From: Halioglobus japonicus
GTDB lineage: Bacteria > Pseudomonadota > Gammaproteobacteria > Pseudomonadales > Halieaceae
NCBI GenBank assembly: GCA_902705825.1
Contig: CACSIL010000053.1
Location: forward strand, 1-64,000
Direction: 5' to 3'
Length of the DNA stretch: 64,000 nt
The translations under genes were made by a program, and so were the position numbers. Below, piece by piece: positions 17,179 to 26,402 of the stretch (its first letter is position 1; each line of letters opens with the position of its first letter). The notes beneath the pieces are model-generated. The model was not told the origin of the DNA, ran no database searches, and saw nothing but the letters and a program-made list of their open reading frames with translations.

Positions 17179-19170
17179 CTATTCAGCGACGTCGATTGTA
17201 ATCAGCAAATCGTCCGCAGCGACCTGCGCACCCGCAACAGCCATTACCTCTGCCACCTCGCCGCTGCTATCGGCAACAATTTCGTAGTGCATTTTCATCG
17301 CTTCCAGTATCGCCAGCGTCTGCCCGGCTTCTACGGTATCGCCGCTTGCAACACGCACTTCCAGTAGCAGGCCGTGCATGGGCGCGACTATTCGTCCACC
17401 ACCGCCGGCTTCCTGCTGCACGCCATCCAGGCGAATCAAGTCGCGGTATTGTGCGGCGCGGCCGTCGATGGATACGTACAGTCTGCCCGTCTCTGGCAAG
17501 TGGTAGCGCACCTGGTGCTGTACTCCGTCGATACTCACATGAGCCGTACTGTCTGCCAGCGACAACAATTCGATCACTGCGGTGTTGGCGGGATCGCTGA
17601 CCTGATAGCGCGCCTGCGACAGCGGCGTTACCGAGAGATCGTGAACCTGTTCGCCATGCTGGTACTGCTTGCGAGATACCAGGGGGCTGGCGTTGGCCCA
17701 GTCTCGCAATTCGGCTGCCACCAGCACACTGCTGTCATACAGTTCACGATGCTGTAGCGCCAATTCCAGAATCGCAGCTACAGCGCTGTCGGTGAAGGTT
17801 GGCTGTATGTCGGCGATTTCTCCCTCGGCGAACTCCTCACCGATGAAGGCGGTAGTTGCCTCCCCTGCAGCGAAACAGTCTTTCTCCAGACAGGCCACCA
17901 GGAAATCGCGGTTGTGGCGCGTGCCAAACAACACGGTTTCCTTCAGTGCCTCGATCAACCGCAGGCGCGCGATTTCCCGGCTCGGCCCGCTGGCAATAAT
18001 CTTGGCCACCATCGGGTCGTAGAACGGCGAAATTTCCTGGCCGGTGCTGATGCCACTGTCCACTCGGATACCGGTGCCGCCAGGTGGTGCCCACAAATCA
18101 ACGGGCCCGGAAGTGGGAAGAAAATCCTGACTGGGGTCTTCGGTATACAGTCGCACCTCGATGGCGTGCCCGCTCAATGTCACCTCACCCTGGGTAAACC
18201 CCAGTGGCTCACCCTGTGCCACTTGCAGTTGCAGCGCGACCAGATCGAGACCGGTGATCAACTCAGTGACAGGGTGCTCTACCTGCAGGCGCGTGTTCAT
18301 TTCCAGAAAATAAAACGCCCCCTGTTCATCCAGCAGAAACTCCACCGTGCCGGCGCCGCGGTAGTTGATACTCTGCGCCGCAGCGACGGCGGCAGCGCCC
18401 ATCTCTGCGCGCAGCGCCTCGGTCATAACAGGGCAGGGCGCTTCTTCCACAACTTTCTGGTGGCGTCGCTGCACCGAGCAGTCCCGTTCACCGAGATGCA
18501 CAATATTGCCGTGGCTGTCGCCAAAGACCTGCACCTCGACATGCCGTGGCCTGAGAATGGCTTTCTCCAGAATCAAATCGCCGTTGCCAAATGCAGAGGC
18601 GGCTTCTGCGCGTGCCAGTTTGATGGCGTTGGCCAACTCATCTGCGTTATGCACCAAACGCATGCCGCGACCGCCGCCGCCAGCAGCGGCTTTCACCATC
18701 AGTGGCAGTTCGATCTTCGCGCCTTTGCGCAGCAGTGTGTCATCGCTCTGGTCCTCGCCTTCATAGCCGGGGACGCAGGGCACTGCGGCGTCTATCATGC
18801 GCCGTTTGGCCTCCGCTTTATTTCCCATCAGTGCAATGGCATCGGGGCGCGGGCCGATAAACACCAGGCCCGCGTCCTCGCAGGCCTGCGCGAAGTCGGC
18901 ATTTTCGCTGAGAAACCCGTAGCCGGGATGAATAGCTTCGGCTCCACTGGATTTTGCTGCGGCCAGAATATTGTCCACCACAAGGTAGGATTCGTTGACC
19001 GGGCTGGGGCCTATGTGTACGGCCTCATCAGCCAGCAATACATGCGGAGCCTTGGCGTCGGCGTCTGAGTAGACGGCCACCGTGCGGTAACCCTGTGCGC
19101 GCGCAGTGCGTATCACCCGGCAGGCGATTTCGCCGCGATTGGCCACCAGAATACTGGTAAAACGTGTCAT
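17179..19170 (-). CDS. atuF: Biotin-dependent acyl-CoA carboxylase alpha subunit, geranyl-CoA carboxylase type
   Basis: 663 residues, close to P. aeruginosa AtuF and LiuD. An N-terminal biotin carboxylase domain (ILVANRGEIACRVIRTARA at the start; ATP-grasp with MVKAAAGGGGRGMRLV; EMNTRLQVEHPVTE) is followed by a linker domain. The C-terminal biotinyl domain carries the biotin-accepting lysine in ILEAMKMHYEIVAD. It carboxylates biotin with ATP and bicarbonate for transfer by the beta subunit. Being linked to atuC, atuE and atuA homologues points to geranyl-CoA rather than 3-methylcrotonyl-CoA carboxylase, but sequence alone cannot fully separate them. The ATG at 19170 has GGAG six bases upstream. 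It lies 15 bp after the atuE-like gene. Confidence 0.82.
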   Translation of the reverse strand: MTRFTSILVANRGEIACRVIRTARAQGYRTVAVYSDADAKAPHVLLADEAVHIGPSPVNESYLVVDNILAAAKSSGAEAIHPGYGFLSENADFAQACEDAGLVFIGPRPDAIALMGNKAEAKRRMIDAAVPCVPGYEGEDQSDDTLLRKGAKIELPLMVKAAAGGGGRGMRLVHNADELANAIKLARAEAASAFGNGDLILEKAILRPRHVEVQVFGDSHGNIVHLGERDCSVQRRHQKVVEEAPCPVMTEALRAEMGAAAVAAAQSINYRGAGTVEFLLDEQGAFYFLEMNTRLQVEHPVTELITGLDLVALQLQVAQGEPLGFTQGEVTLSGHAIEVRLYTEDPSQDFLPTSGPVDLWAPPGGTGIRVDSGISTGQEISPFYDPMVAKIIASGPSREIARLRLIEALKETVLFGTRHNRDFLVACLEKDCFAAGEATTAFIGEEFAEGEIADIQPTFTDSAVAAILELALQHRELYDSSVLVAAELRDWANASPLVSRKQYQHGEQVHDLSVTPLSQARYQVSDPANTAVIELLSLADSTAHVSIDGVQHQVRYHLPETGRLYVSIDGRAAQYRDLIRLDGVQQEAGGGGRIVAPMHGLLLEVRVASGDTVEAGQTLAILEAMKMHYEIVADSSGEVAEVMAVAGAQVAADDLLITIDVAE

Positions 19171-19185
19171 TGGTTTCTCCACGGT

Positions 19186-19995
19186 TCAGTCGTTTGCCCA
19201 ACTCGGTTTACGCTTTTCAATAAAAGCGGCTACGCCCTCGCGACCTTCATCACTGAGCATGCAGGCGGCAAAGCCACGCGAGGCAAAATCCAGCGCCTCT
19301 GCTCGGGGGCGGCGGGTGGCCTCAAATACAATACTTTTGGTGACGGCATTGGCACCGGGCGCGCACAGTGCAATCTGTGCCAGCACTTCGGCACATTTGC
19401 TTTCCATGTCGGCACTGTCTTCGGCGAGAATATGGCCGATGCTGTACTGCACTGCTTCCTCGCCCTTGAAACGGGCACCCGTCAGCATCAGGCGGCGAGC
19501 TTGGGTGAGGCCCACACGCTCGGTCACAAACGGTGCGATCTGTGCGGGCGGAATGCCGAGGCTGGTTTCCGAGAGGCGGAACGTTGTATCGCGGGTGACA
19601 ATGGTGACATCGCCAACGCAGCAAAGACCTAAGCCACCGCCAATAGCCGCGCCCTCTACCAGCATCACCACAGCCTGTGGTTGCTCGTTGAGTTTGATCA
19701 TCAGATCGCCAAAGCTGCGATTGCCGCGAGCGACCTCATCTTCGTTGGGCTCACCGCCTTGTGCATCGGATTTGAACCCTTTGATATCCGCGCCGGCGCA
19801 AAAAATGCCGCCCTTGCCGCGCACGATCAAGGTGCGCAGCGCTTTATCACTGGCGGCGGCGTCCAGCACGGCGTGCAGTTCATCCACCATTTCCGCCGAC
19901 AGGGAGTTTTTCGCTTCGGGGCGGTTAAACCATATCGTCAGAACACTGCCCTGCTGTTCGAGGATAAGGTATTGGGTTTGCGGTAGTGCGGTCAT
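19186..19995 (-). CDS. atuE: Enoyl-CoA hydratase/isomerase, isohexenylglutaconyl-CoA hydratase-like
   Basis: 269 residues of the crotonase fold. Typical blocks are WFNRPEAKNSLSAEMVDELH near residue 20, the oxyanion-hole segment KGGIFCAGADIKGF, and GAAIGGGLGLCCVGDVTI. In the acyclic terpene pathway AtuE hydrates isohexenylglutaconyl-CoA, the product of geranyl-CoA carboxylation. The assignment to AtuE comes from its position between carboxylase alpha and beta genes, as in Pseudomonas atu clusters; a methylglutaconyl-CoA hydratase role (LiuC) is the alternative. The ATG at 19995 with GGAG upstream is preferred over 20046, which would overlap the previous gene. Confidence 0.75.
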   Translation of the reverse strand: MTALPQTQYLILEQQGSVLTIWFNRPEAKNSLSAEMVDELHAVLDAAASDKALRTLIVRGKGGIFCAGADIKGFKSDAQGGEPNEDEVARGNRSFGDLMIKLNEQPQAVVMLVEGAAIGGGLGLCCVGDVTIVTRDTTFRLSETSLGIPPAQIAPFVTERVGLTQARRLMLTGARFKGEEAVQYSIGHILAEDSADMESKCAEVLAQIALCAPGANAVTKSIVFEATRRPRAEALDFASRGFAACMLSDEGREGVAAFIEKRKPSWAND

Positions 19996-20026
19996 TTTTT
20001 TCTCCAATTCTCTGCCTGACGTGCGC

Positions 20027-21649
20027 TTACATTCTCGCGATGCCAAAACTGTTTGGTCGCACCTTGCGGTGCCGGGTTTCCCATACTGTCTCCAGTAGAA
20101 AGCCGAGTGTTTTGCGTGAGTCGCGCGGGTCGATCATGCCGTCGTCCAGCATGTGGCCAGAGGTATAAAAGGCGCTGGACTGGCTGTCGAAGATGTTTGC
20201 CAGAAAGGCCTCCTGCTGGGCGAGTGCCTCCTCGTCGGGTTCCTGTCCCAGTGCGGCGGCTTTGCCACGCGCCACCTCAGACATGGTTTTTGCGGCCTGT
20301 TCGCCGCCCATAACGCCGGTGCGGGCATTGGGGAAGGTGTACAGAAAATCGGGGTCAAAATGCCGGCCGCACATACCGTAGTTGCCGGCGCCGAAGCTGG
20401 CACCGGTCATCATCGTGATACGTGGCACCTCCAGATTGCGAACGGCCTGAATCATCTTCGAGCCGTGTTTGATCATGCCTGCGCGTTCGGATTTAGTGCC
20501 CACAATATATCCCGTGGTGTTTTGCAGGAACAACACGGGAATGTTGGATTGATCGCACAGCTGCAGGAACTGTGTGGCTTTGGTGGCGCCTTCCGGATCA
20601 ATCGGGCCGTTATTGCCGAGAATGCCGCAGGGCAGGCCGAAGATATCCGCCTGCAGGCAGACAGTGGAGGTGCCGTAGCGAGGTTTGAAATCCATGAAGT
20701 CCGAGCCGTCCACCACGCGCGCGGCCAATTCGCGCATATCGTAGGGGTTGCGGTAGTCGCAGGGGATAACACCCGCCAGCTCATCCGCGTCGTACAGTGG
20801 TTCGCGGAAACTGCGTCGCTGGGGGGTGGCGCAATCCTTGTTCCATTGCAGCCGGTGCATCAGTTCGCGGCACATCTGCACAGCCTGCCCGTCGTTCTCG
20901 GCCAGGTATTCCGCGAGGCCGGAGACGGACGCGTGCATTTCTGCCCCGCCCAGTTCTTCCTCGGTGGCAATTTCCCCGGTAGCCGCCTTCAGCAGTGGTG
21001 GCCCGGCCAGAAAGGCGCGGCCATTGTTCTTCACCGCAATCACGTAATCGCTGAGGCCGGGCATATACGCGCCGCCCGCAGTGGAGGAACCGTGCAGAAT
21101 GGAGATCACCGGAATCCCCGCCTTGCTCAATTTGGCGAGATTGCCAAACAACTTGCCTCCCTCGGAGAACTGTTCAACGGTGTAGTTGATAAGGTCGCCG
21201 CCGGCGCTTTCCACCAGGTGCACAAAGGGCAGTTTCTGCTCCAGTGCGATCTCCTCGCAGCGGCGCACGCGGTAACCGCCGGCGGTGGTGAGTGTGCCCG
21301 CCATGATGCCGCTGTCATCCACCACGACCATGCAGCGCACACCGCTGATAAAGCCGATGCCAGAGATAATGGTGGAGCCGGGAATCGATTTTTCCGGGTC
21401 GGGGTTGTCTACCAGATAGCCGGCCAGATTACCCACCGTCAGGAAGGGCATGCCCGGGTCGAGCAGGCGCGCGAGGCGTTCGCGGGGGGTTAACTGTCCG
21501 CGCGCTTCAAAACGCGGTTTGCGTTTTTCCGAGATCATTGCCCCGCGGGCATTCAGCTCCTGTAGCTGGTCAATGAGCGTCAACATCTCGCGGCGGTTTT
21601 TCGCAAAGCCCTCGGAGTTGATATTGATCTTTGAGTTAAACACCGTCAT
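20027..21649 (-). CDS. atuC: Acyl-CoA carboxylase beta (carboxyltransferase) subunit, geranyl-CoA type
   Basis: 540 residues of the carboxyltransferase beta family (AtuC/LiuB/MccB). Family signatures are RGQLTPRERLARLLDPG near residue 50, GSSTAGGAYMPGLSDYVI in the N-terminal crotonase-like half and GASFGAGNYGMCGR in the C-terminal half, which form the acyl-CoA and carboxybiotin sites. It transfers the carboxyl group from biotin to the acyl-CoA. The start ATG overlaps the atuA-like stop by 4 bp (ATGA), indicating translational coupling. The specificity for geranyl-CoA is inferred from atuA being in the operon. Confidence 0.82.
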   Translation of the reverse strand: MTVFNSKININSEGFAKNRREMLTLIDQLQELNARGAMISEKRKPRFEARGQLTPRERLARLLDPGMPFLTVGNLAGYLVDNPDPEKSIPGSTIISGIGFISGVRCMVVVDDSGIMAGTLTTAGGYRVRRCEEIALEQKLPFVHLVESAGGDLINYTVEQFSEGGKLFGNLAKLSKAGIPVISILHGSSTAGGAYMPGLSDYVIAVKNNGRAFLAGPPLLKAATGEIATEEELGGAEMHASVSGLAEYLAENDGQAVQMCRELMHRLQWNKDCATPQRRSFREPLYDADELAGVIPCDYRNPYDMRELAARVVDGSDFMDFKPRYGTSTVCLQADIFGLPCGILGNNGPIDPEGATKATQFLQLCDQSNIPVLFLQNTTGYIVGTKSERAGMIKHGSKMIQAVRNLEVPRITMMTGASFGAGNYGMCGRHFDPDFLYTFPNARTGVMGGEQAAKTMSEVARGKAAALGQEPDEEALAQQEAFLANIFDSQSSAFYTSGHMLDDGMIDPRDSRKTLGFLLETVWETRHRKVRPNSFGIARM

Positions 21650-23463
21650 AGCCCGGTCTCCGCTATTGTCGCCGCAATGGTAGTTGGTACTGGAATGGGG
21701 CATGAGAGTAGTAGCTGTGCATAGCCCTTGCCCTGGGGGTCGTTACGTATGCTGGCCACGCCACCACCGCCGAGCACATCGTGCAGCAGGAAATTTAGCG
21801 CGTGGGCGCCGGGCAGCAGAAAGCGCTCAACACTGCCCCCCGAGGTGTCCGCCAGGAAATGAGCAAAGCGCTTGCTGACCTCTGCCTCTGTAAGTGCCGC
21901 GCATATATAGGGCAGGTATTCGGGCTTGCGCGCGATAATGCCGATGTTCGCCTTATTGCCTTTATCCCCACTGCGCCCCCAGGCGAGGGCAATCAGCGGC
22001 ACCTCTGTCATGTCAGAGGAGGAATCGCCGCTCGGCATGGCCGGACGAGCAATGGCAGCAGTATCCAGTGCTTCACCGTGTACTTCATCGCAGCTGATCG
22101 TTTCATCATCCAGCGCTATCTGCACCTGTACCTGCGTTTTGGGTACTGTGCAGGAAAATAGCCGGACTATCGGCGAGGGGCTGGGCCTGCTGCCAGCGAA
22201 ACCCGACAGCCCCGGCGGTGTGGCGAGGCCAAGGCCCACTGCTTCCTTGAGCAAAATACCGATGCCGATTGTTTCGGGGTGCTTGGCGGCGATCTTCATC
22301 ACCACTTCCCGGCTGCTGCTGATTTCGCTGAACGCACCGTACTGGCTTTCCGTGCCCAGCAGCTCGATACTGGTTTCGCTGAAATCGGGCAGGCCGAACG
22401 TATTGAAGACAGTGCGTGCCGCTTCAAATACAGCCTCTCCCAGCGCGCGGGCCTTTTTGTCGGCGTCGATACCGTAAAAGCTCATATAGGTACCGCCGCG
22501 AAACTCATCCGCGTAGGTCGCGCAGACTTTGTAAGTATCAGGTGCCGGTCGGCCTGTGGCACCGGATACCCGCACGAGATTCTCGCCGACCTGTTCAATT
22601 TTAGCGGTGGAAAAATCGCATACCACGTCGGGGAGCATATAGGCCTGCGGGTCGCCGATTTCGTACAGCATCTGCTCGCTGACTGTGCCGGTGCTTACCA
22701 GACCGCCGGTGTTGGCGGGCTTGGTGCAAACAAAACTGCCATCGGCGGAGACCTCCGCAATGGGGTAGCCCATATTTGCCATGCCTGGCACTTGTTCCCA
22801 GTCGGTGAAATTACCGCCGGTTGCCTGCGGCCCACACTCTAGAATGTGCCCTGCCAGAGAACCCATCGCCAGTTGGTCGAGATCGTCCCGGCCCCAGCCA
22901 AATGCATGGATACAGGCTCCGAGCGTCACCGCGCTATCGACACAGCGCCCGGTCACCACAATGTCGGCACCCGACGCCAGTGCGCGGGCAACTGGAAACG
23001 CACCCAGATACGCATTGATACTGAGGACTTTCTCCGCCGCTGGAAAAGCCGAGCCGGTAAACATCTCAGTGACGCCTGAGGCCTGCAAGGTTTCTTTGCG
23101 CTCGAGAAGGTCGTCACCGGTTACACAGGCAACCTTGAGCGTCAGCCCCGCTTCGGCAATCACCGCTCGCAGGGCCGCGACACAGGCTTCGGGATTCACG
23201 CCGCCCGCATTGGAAATCACTTTGATACCGCGCTCTGCGATCAATGCCAGGTTCGGTTTCATTGCTGCGCTGACAAAATCGGCGGCGTAGCCGCGGCTCT
23301 CGTCTTTTGCCCTTGCTCGGGCCATGATGGACATGGTGATCTCGGCCAGGTAATCGTAGACGATGTAATCCAGGCCGGGTGAATTCAAAAGCTGTGGGGT
23401 GGCACGTGCGGCGTCACCCCAAAAACCGCTGGCGCCGCCGATGCGCAATACCTTGTCTGCCAT
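21646..23463 (-). CDS. atuA: Acyclic terpene utilisation AtuA-family protein
   Basis: 605 residues. The first ~450 residues are the AtuA domain (DUF1446): LRIGGASGFWGDAARATPQL at the start, NAGGVNPEACVAALRAVI and GRCVDSAVTLGACIHAFGW. The C-terminal ~110 residues (EVPLIALAWGRSGDKGNKAN onwards) are the small AtuA-like domain often found as a separate protein. AtuA is essential for citronellol/geraniol degradation in Pseudomonas but its exact reaction is unsettled. It is the first gene of a four-gene minus-strand operon (atuA-C-E-F). The atuB, D, G and H homologues are not next to it. Confidence 0.85.
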   Translation of the reverse strand: MADKVLRIGGASGFWGDAARATPQLLNSPGLDYIVYDYLAEITMSIMARARAKDESRGYAADFVSAAMKPNLALIAERGIKVISNAGGVNPEACVAALRAVIAEAGLTLKVACVTGDDLLERKETLQASGVTEMFTGSAFPAAEKVLSINAYLGAFPVARALASGADIVVTGRCVDSAVTLGACIHAFGWGRDDLDQLAMGSLAGHILECGPQATGGNFTDWEQVPGMANMGYPIAEVSADGSFVCTKPANTGGLVSTGTVSEQMLYEIGDPQAYMLPDVVCDFSTAKIEQVGENLVRVSGATGRPAPDTYKVCATYADEFRGGTYMSFYGIDADKKARALGEAVFEAARTVFNTFGLPDFSETSIELLGTESQYGAFSEISSSREVVMKIAAKHPETIGIGILLKEAVGLGLATPPGLSGFAGSRPSPSPIVRLFSCTVPKTQVQVQIALDDETISCDEVHGEALDTAAIARPAMPSGDSSSDMTEVPLIALAWGRSGDKGNKANIGIIARKPEYLPYICAALTEAEVSKRFAHFLADTSGGSVERFLLPGAHALNFLLHDVLGGGGVASIRNDPQGKGYAQLLLSCPIPVPTTIAATIAETGL

Positions 23464-23579
23464 AGCCTGATTCCTGTCTGTGCGCGTAGGAGGCAGTATA
23501 GTACTGGATCACTGGGCATGGCACATGGGTTTGGACGCCATCCTCGTGGGAGTTTGCGCCAGAACAGAGTGCTGCCCGT

Positions 23580-24788
23580 TTAACTGGCGCGTGTAGACGC
23601 GGTGCGCAGCAACAGGACCATCGCCAGTAGTGTAAACACTGCCGAGGCGAAGAACGGCGCGCCTGGAAAATACACGATAGCGGTATCTGTGCTGAAGTAG
23701 GCGAACAGCTGCGTCATGAACGGTGGGCTGAGGATGGCCACCAGGCCACTCATGCTGCTCAGAGCACCCTGCAGTTCGCCCTGCCCGTTTGCCGGAGTGC
23801 GCTCCGACATAATGCTCTGAAGAGATGGCCCAACGAAACCCTGCAGGGCACCGAGGGCGATGAGTGGGTACATCATCCAGCCATACGGTACAAAGGCGTA
23901 GCCGATAAAACTCAGCGCTGTCGCGATGAAGCCAACCACCGCCGTTTTTTTAGGGCCGAGAATGGGCAGTACCTTGCGGATGAGATAGGCCTGCACAAAG
24001 ATCATTGCAACACCGACAGCGCTTAGAGAAAAGCCGATCTCGCGCGGAGACCAGTCGAACTTTTCAATGGTAAAAAACGCCCAGGTGCTGGGCAGTGAAA
24101 AGTGTCCGAGCAGGTAGCAGAAGTACACCAGCACCAGTGCCAGTACTCCCGGGTAACGCATCAGCTGCCGCAGAGCGCCCAGTGGGTTGGCGCGGCCCAG
24201 ATCAAACTCCCGGCGGTTCTCTTTCTTGTGGGATTCGGGTAACACGAAAAAGCCGTAGATGACATTGAGAAAGGTGAGCGCGGCTGCCGCGTAAAAGGGC
24301 GTGCGGGGGCCGAACTCGCCAAGGAAGCCGCCGATGGCCGGGCCGATGATAAAGCCCGTGCCGAAAGCCGCACCCAGCAATGCGAAATACTGCGCGCGCT
24401 TGTCAGGGGGAAATGTGTCGGCAACGTAAGCGTTGGCAATGCCGTAGGTGGAGGCGGATATGCCGCCGATAATACGCCCGACGAACAGCCATAACAGCGT
24501 CGGCGCCCAACCCATCAACAGGTAATTCAAGCCCATCGCAAGCAGTGAAAAAAGCAGTACGGGGCGTCGCCCGAAGCGATCAGAAAGATTGCCCAGCAGT
24601 GGCGAGGAGATAAACTGCATGCTGGCAAACGCGAACATTAAAAAACCGCTGGTGAGCGCGGCATGAGTCAGCGTGTCGTTAGAAATATCCATGATGAGCT
24701 GGGGTACAACCGGCATGATGATGCCAAACCCGATGGAGTCCAGCAGTACCGTGATAAAAATAAATGCAAAGGCTAACTGCGGACGCAT
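23580..24788 (-). CDS. MFS drug-efflux-like transporter, TetA/DHA1 type
   Basis: 402 residues with 12 predicted membrane segments. It belongs to the TetA-like branch: [19 protein letters not shown] in helix 1, [17 protein letters not shown] as the loop 2-3 motif A, and [20 protein letters not shown]-like motif C in helix 5 (here [20 protein letters not shown]). Many environmental proteins of this branch are not tetracycline pumps, so the substrate is unknown. The ATG at 24788 has GGAGAAG just upstream; a TTG at 24800 is unlikely. It follows the atu-like operon in the same direction, 117 bp upstream, so it could be separately expressed. Confidence 0.85.
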   Translation of the reverse strand: MRPQLAFAFIFITVLLDSIGFGIIMPVVPQLIMDISNDTLTHAALTSGFLMFAFASMQFISSPLLGNLSDRFGRRPVLLFSLLAMGLNYLLMGWAPTLLWLFVGRIIGGISASTYGIANAYVADTFPPDKRAQYFALLGAAFGTGFIIGPAIGGFLGEFGPRTPFYAAAALTFLNVIYGFFVLPESHKKENRREFDLGRANPLGALRQLMRYPGVLALVLVYFCYLLGHFSLPSTWAFFTIEKFDWSPREIGFSLSAVGVAMIFVQAYLIRKVLPILGPKKTAVVGFIATALSFIGYAFVPYGWMMYPLIALGALQGFVGPSLQSIMSERTPANGQGELQGALSSMSGLVAILSPPFMTQLFAYFSTDTAIVYFPGAPFFASAVFTLLAMVLLLRTASTRAS

Positions 24789-25187
24789 GCTCTTCTCCAA
24801 TAGACGCGCAGACTAGCACGTGGATTTGGCCTAGTTCAATCGAACGGACACCTCGCCGATCGCTTCAACCTCAAAACTGAATGACTACCGTTCGTATCGG
24901 TGCGTGCTGCGCCGGGCTATGAGTGCTTACCGAACATGCCCCACAATAGTGCGGATTGAAATTGCTTGGCAGCTACAGTGTAAAGAGTTGGCTGTTAGCG
25001 TCTCCAGATCAACGAGTTGCTTCCGGAATGTGCTATCTTCTGCGCTCGGATGTGCCGGCCCCAACCACGCTGTTAGGGCTGTGCCACCACCACGATTGTA
25101 ATCTGCTTGGCGATCTACATAGCGATATGAATGGAAGAGTGTGTGTCCATTCTTTGCGCGCGTGTAAGAGCCTGAAGGAGACGAGAT
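24789..25187. other. Divergent intergenic region
   Basis: 399 bp between the MFS gene (minus) and the acyl-CoA dehydrogenase pair (plus). It must carry both promoters, but I cannot pick convincing -35/-10 pairs or a clear regulator palindrome in it, and I see no gene. Confidence 0.5.
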
Positions 25188-26402
25188 ATGGACCTCGCGT
25201 ACAGTCCAGAACATAAAAAGTTTCAAGAAGAAGTGCGGGACTTCCTGCAACAAACACAGCCGCAGTGGCCGCCGTCCAGAACCGTGGGCCGCGCCTCACC
25301 CGAGGCCATGCGCTGGCAGGCGCTGCTTATCGAGCGCGGCTACACCGCGCGCAGTATCCCGCGTGAGTACGGTGGCCATGGCGGCGAACCCGATTTGCTG
25401 AAATCCCATATTATTGCGGAGGAGTTTGCGCGCGCCGGTGCGCCTGGTGGCCTGGCTGGGCAGGGTATATCGATGCTGGTACCCACATTGCTGGAGCTGG
25501 GTACGCCGGAGCAGAAAGAGCGCTATGTGAAGCCGACACTGCTCGGTGAGATGCTGTGGTGTCAGGGCTATTCTGAACCCGGTGCTGGGTCAGATCTTGC
25601 AAGCTTGCGAACCTCCGCTGTGGACGAAGGCGATGACTTCCTGGTTAACGGCCAGAAAATCTGGACAAGCACTGCACACGAGGCGGATATGATGTTCGCC
25701 CTGGTGCGCACAGAGCCCGATGCACCGAAGCACCGTGGGATCAGCTACCTGCTGCTTCCGATGAGTACACCCGGCATCGAGGTGCGCCCCCTGAAAACCA
25801 TGACCGGCCACGCTGAATTCAACGAGGTGTTTTTCACTGACGTGCGAGTACCCAAGAGCAGCATTGTGGGGAATCGTGGTGAGGGCTGGCAGGTGGCCAA
25901 TACCACGCTGAAGTTTGAGCGCGGCATGTTGGGTGACCCCAATGAGGCGGGCCGTCGCTTCAATGACTTGGTGACATTGATGCAAGAAGAAACGCTCGAT
26001 GGTCTCAGCCTGATGGACAACCCCTTGTTGCGCGATTCTCTGGTACGTCTGCAGGCGAAGGTGTTGGCGATGCAGTACAACGGCATGCGCCTGCTCAGTG
26101 GAGAACTGCGCGGTGAGGTGCCAGCTATCGCGCGGCTCATCGTGAAGCTGCAGGGCTGTGAGCTCAACCATCAGCTGGCGGCGCTGGCTATCGATGCGCT
26201 CGGTGAGCTGGGCCTTCTTTACGACAACAGCCCACGGCTACGCGCTGAAGGCGCGTGGCAGCGCAAGTACATGTTCGACCTCGGTCTGATCATCGGCGGA
26301 GGCACTGCGCAGATCCAGAAAAATATTATTGCCGAACGCGGATTGGGCATGCCGCGCGAACCCAAGCTGGCCGCCGCGCCGCAGAGCGGGGGGGCGCGCT
26401 GA
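25188..26402 (+). CDS. Acyl-CoA dehydrogenase, first of a pair
   Basis: 404 residues of the acyl-CoA dehydrogenase fold: N-terminal helical domain (EHKKFQEEVRDFLQQ), the middle beta domain with QGYSEPGAGSDLASLRT and FLVNGQKIWTS (FAD and substrate contacts), and a C-terminal helical domain. The family oxidises acyl-CoA to 2-enoyl-CoA with FAD, passing electrons to ETF. The stop codon overlaps the next gene's ATG (TGATG), so the two are translationally coupled and may form a heteromeric dehydrogenase, as in steroid side-chain or branched-acyl degradation. GGAG lies seven bases before the ATG. Confidence 0.88.
   Translation: MDLAYSPEHKKFQEEVRDFLQQTQPQWPPSRTVGRASPEAMRWQALLIERGYTARSIPREYGGHGGEPDLLKSHIIAEEFARAGAPGGLAGQGISMLVPTLLELGTPEQKERYVKPTLLGEMLWCQGYSEPGAGSDLASLRTSAVDEGDDFLVNGQKIWTSTAHEADMMFALVRTEPDAPKHRGISYLLLPMSTPGIEVRPLKTMTGHAEFNEVFFTDVRVPKSSIVGNRGEGWQVANTTLKFERGMLGDPNEAGRRFNDLVTLMQEETLDGLSLMDNPLLRDSLVRLQAKVLAMQYNGMRLLSGELRGEVPAIARLIVKLQGCELNHQLAALAIDALGELGLLYDNSPRLRAEGAWQRKYMFDLGLIIGGGTAQIQKNIIAERGLGMPREPKLAAAPQSGGAR

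Noticed and set aside
17914-19068. 384-codon plus-strand reading frame opposite atuF
   Set aside because: It is antisense to a well-conserved carboxylase gene and has no family-like sequence; long antisense frames are common in GC-rich genes.
20153-21493. 446-codon plus-strand reading frame opposite atuC
   Set aside because: Same reason; no start signal, no domain, fully antisense to a conserved gene.
23580-24788. Tetracycline-resistance gene
   Set aside because: It belongs to the TetA-like MFS branch, but many members have other substrates and nothing in the sequence fixes tetracycline.
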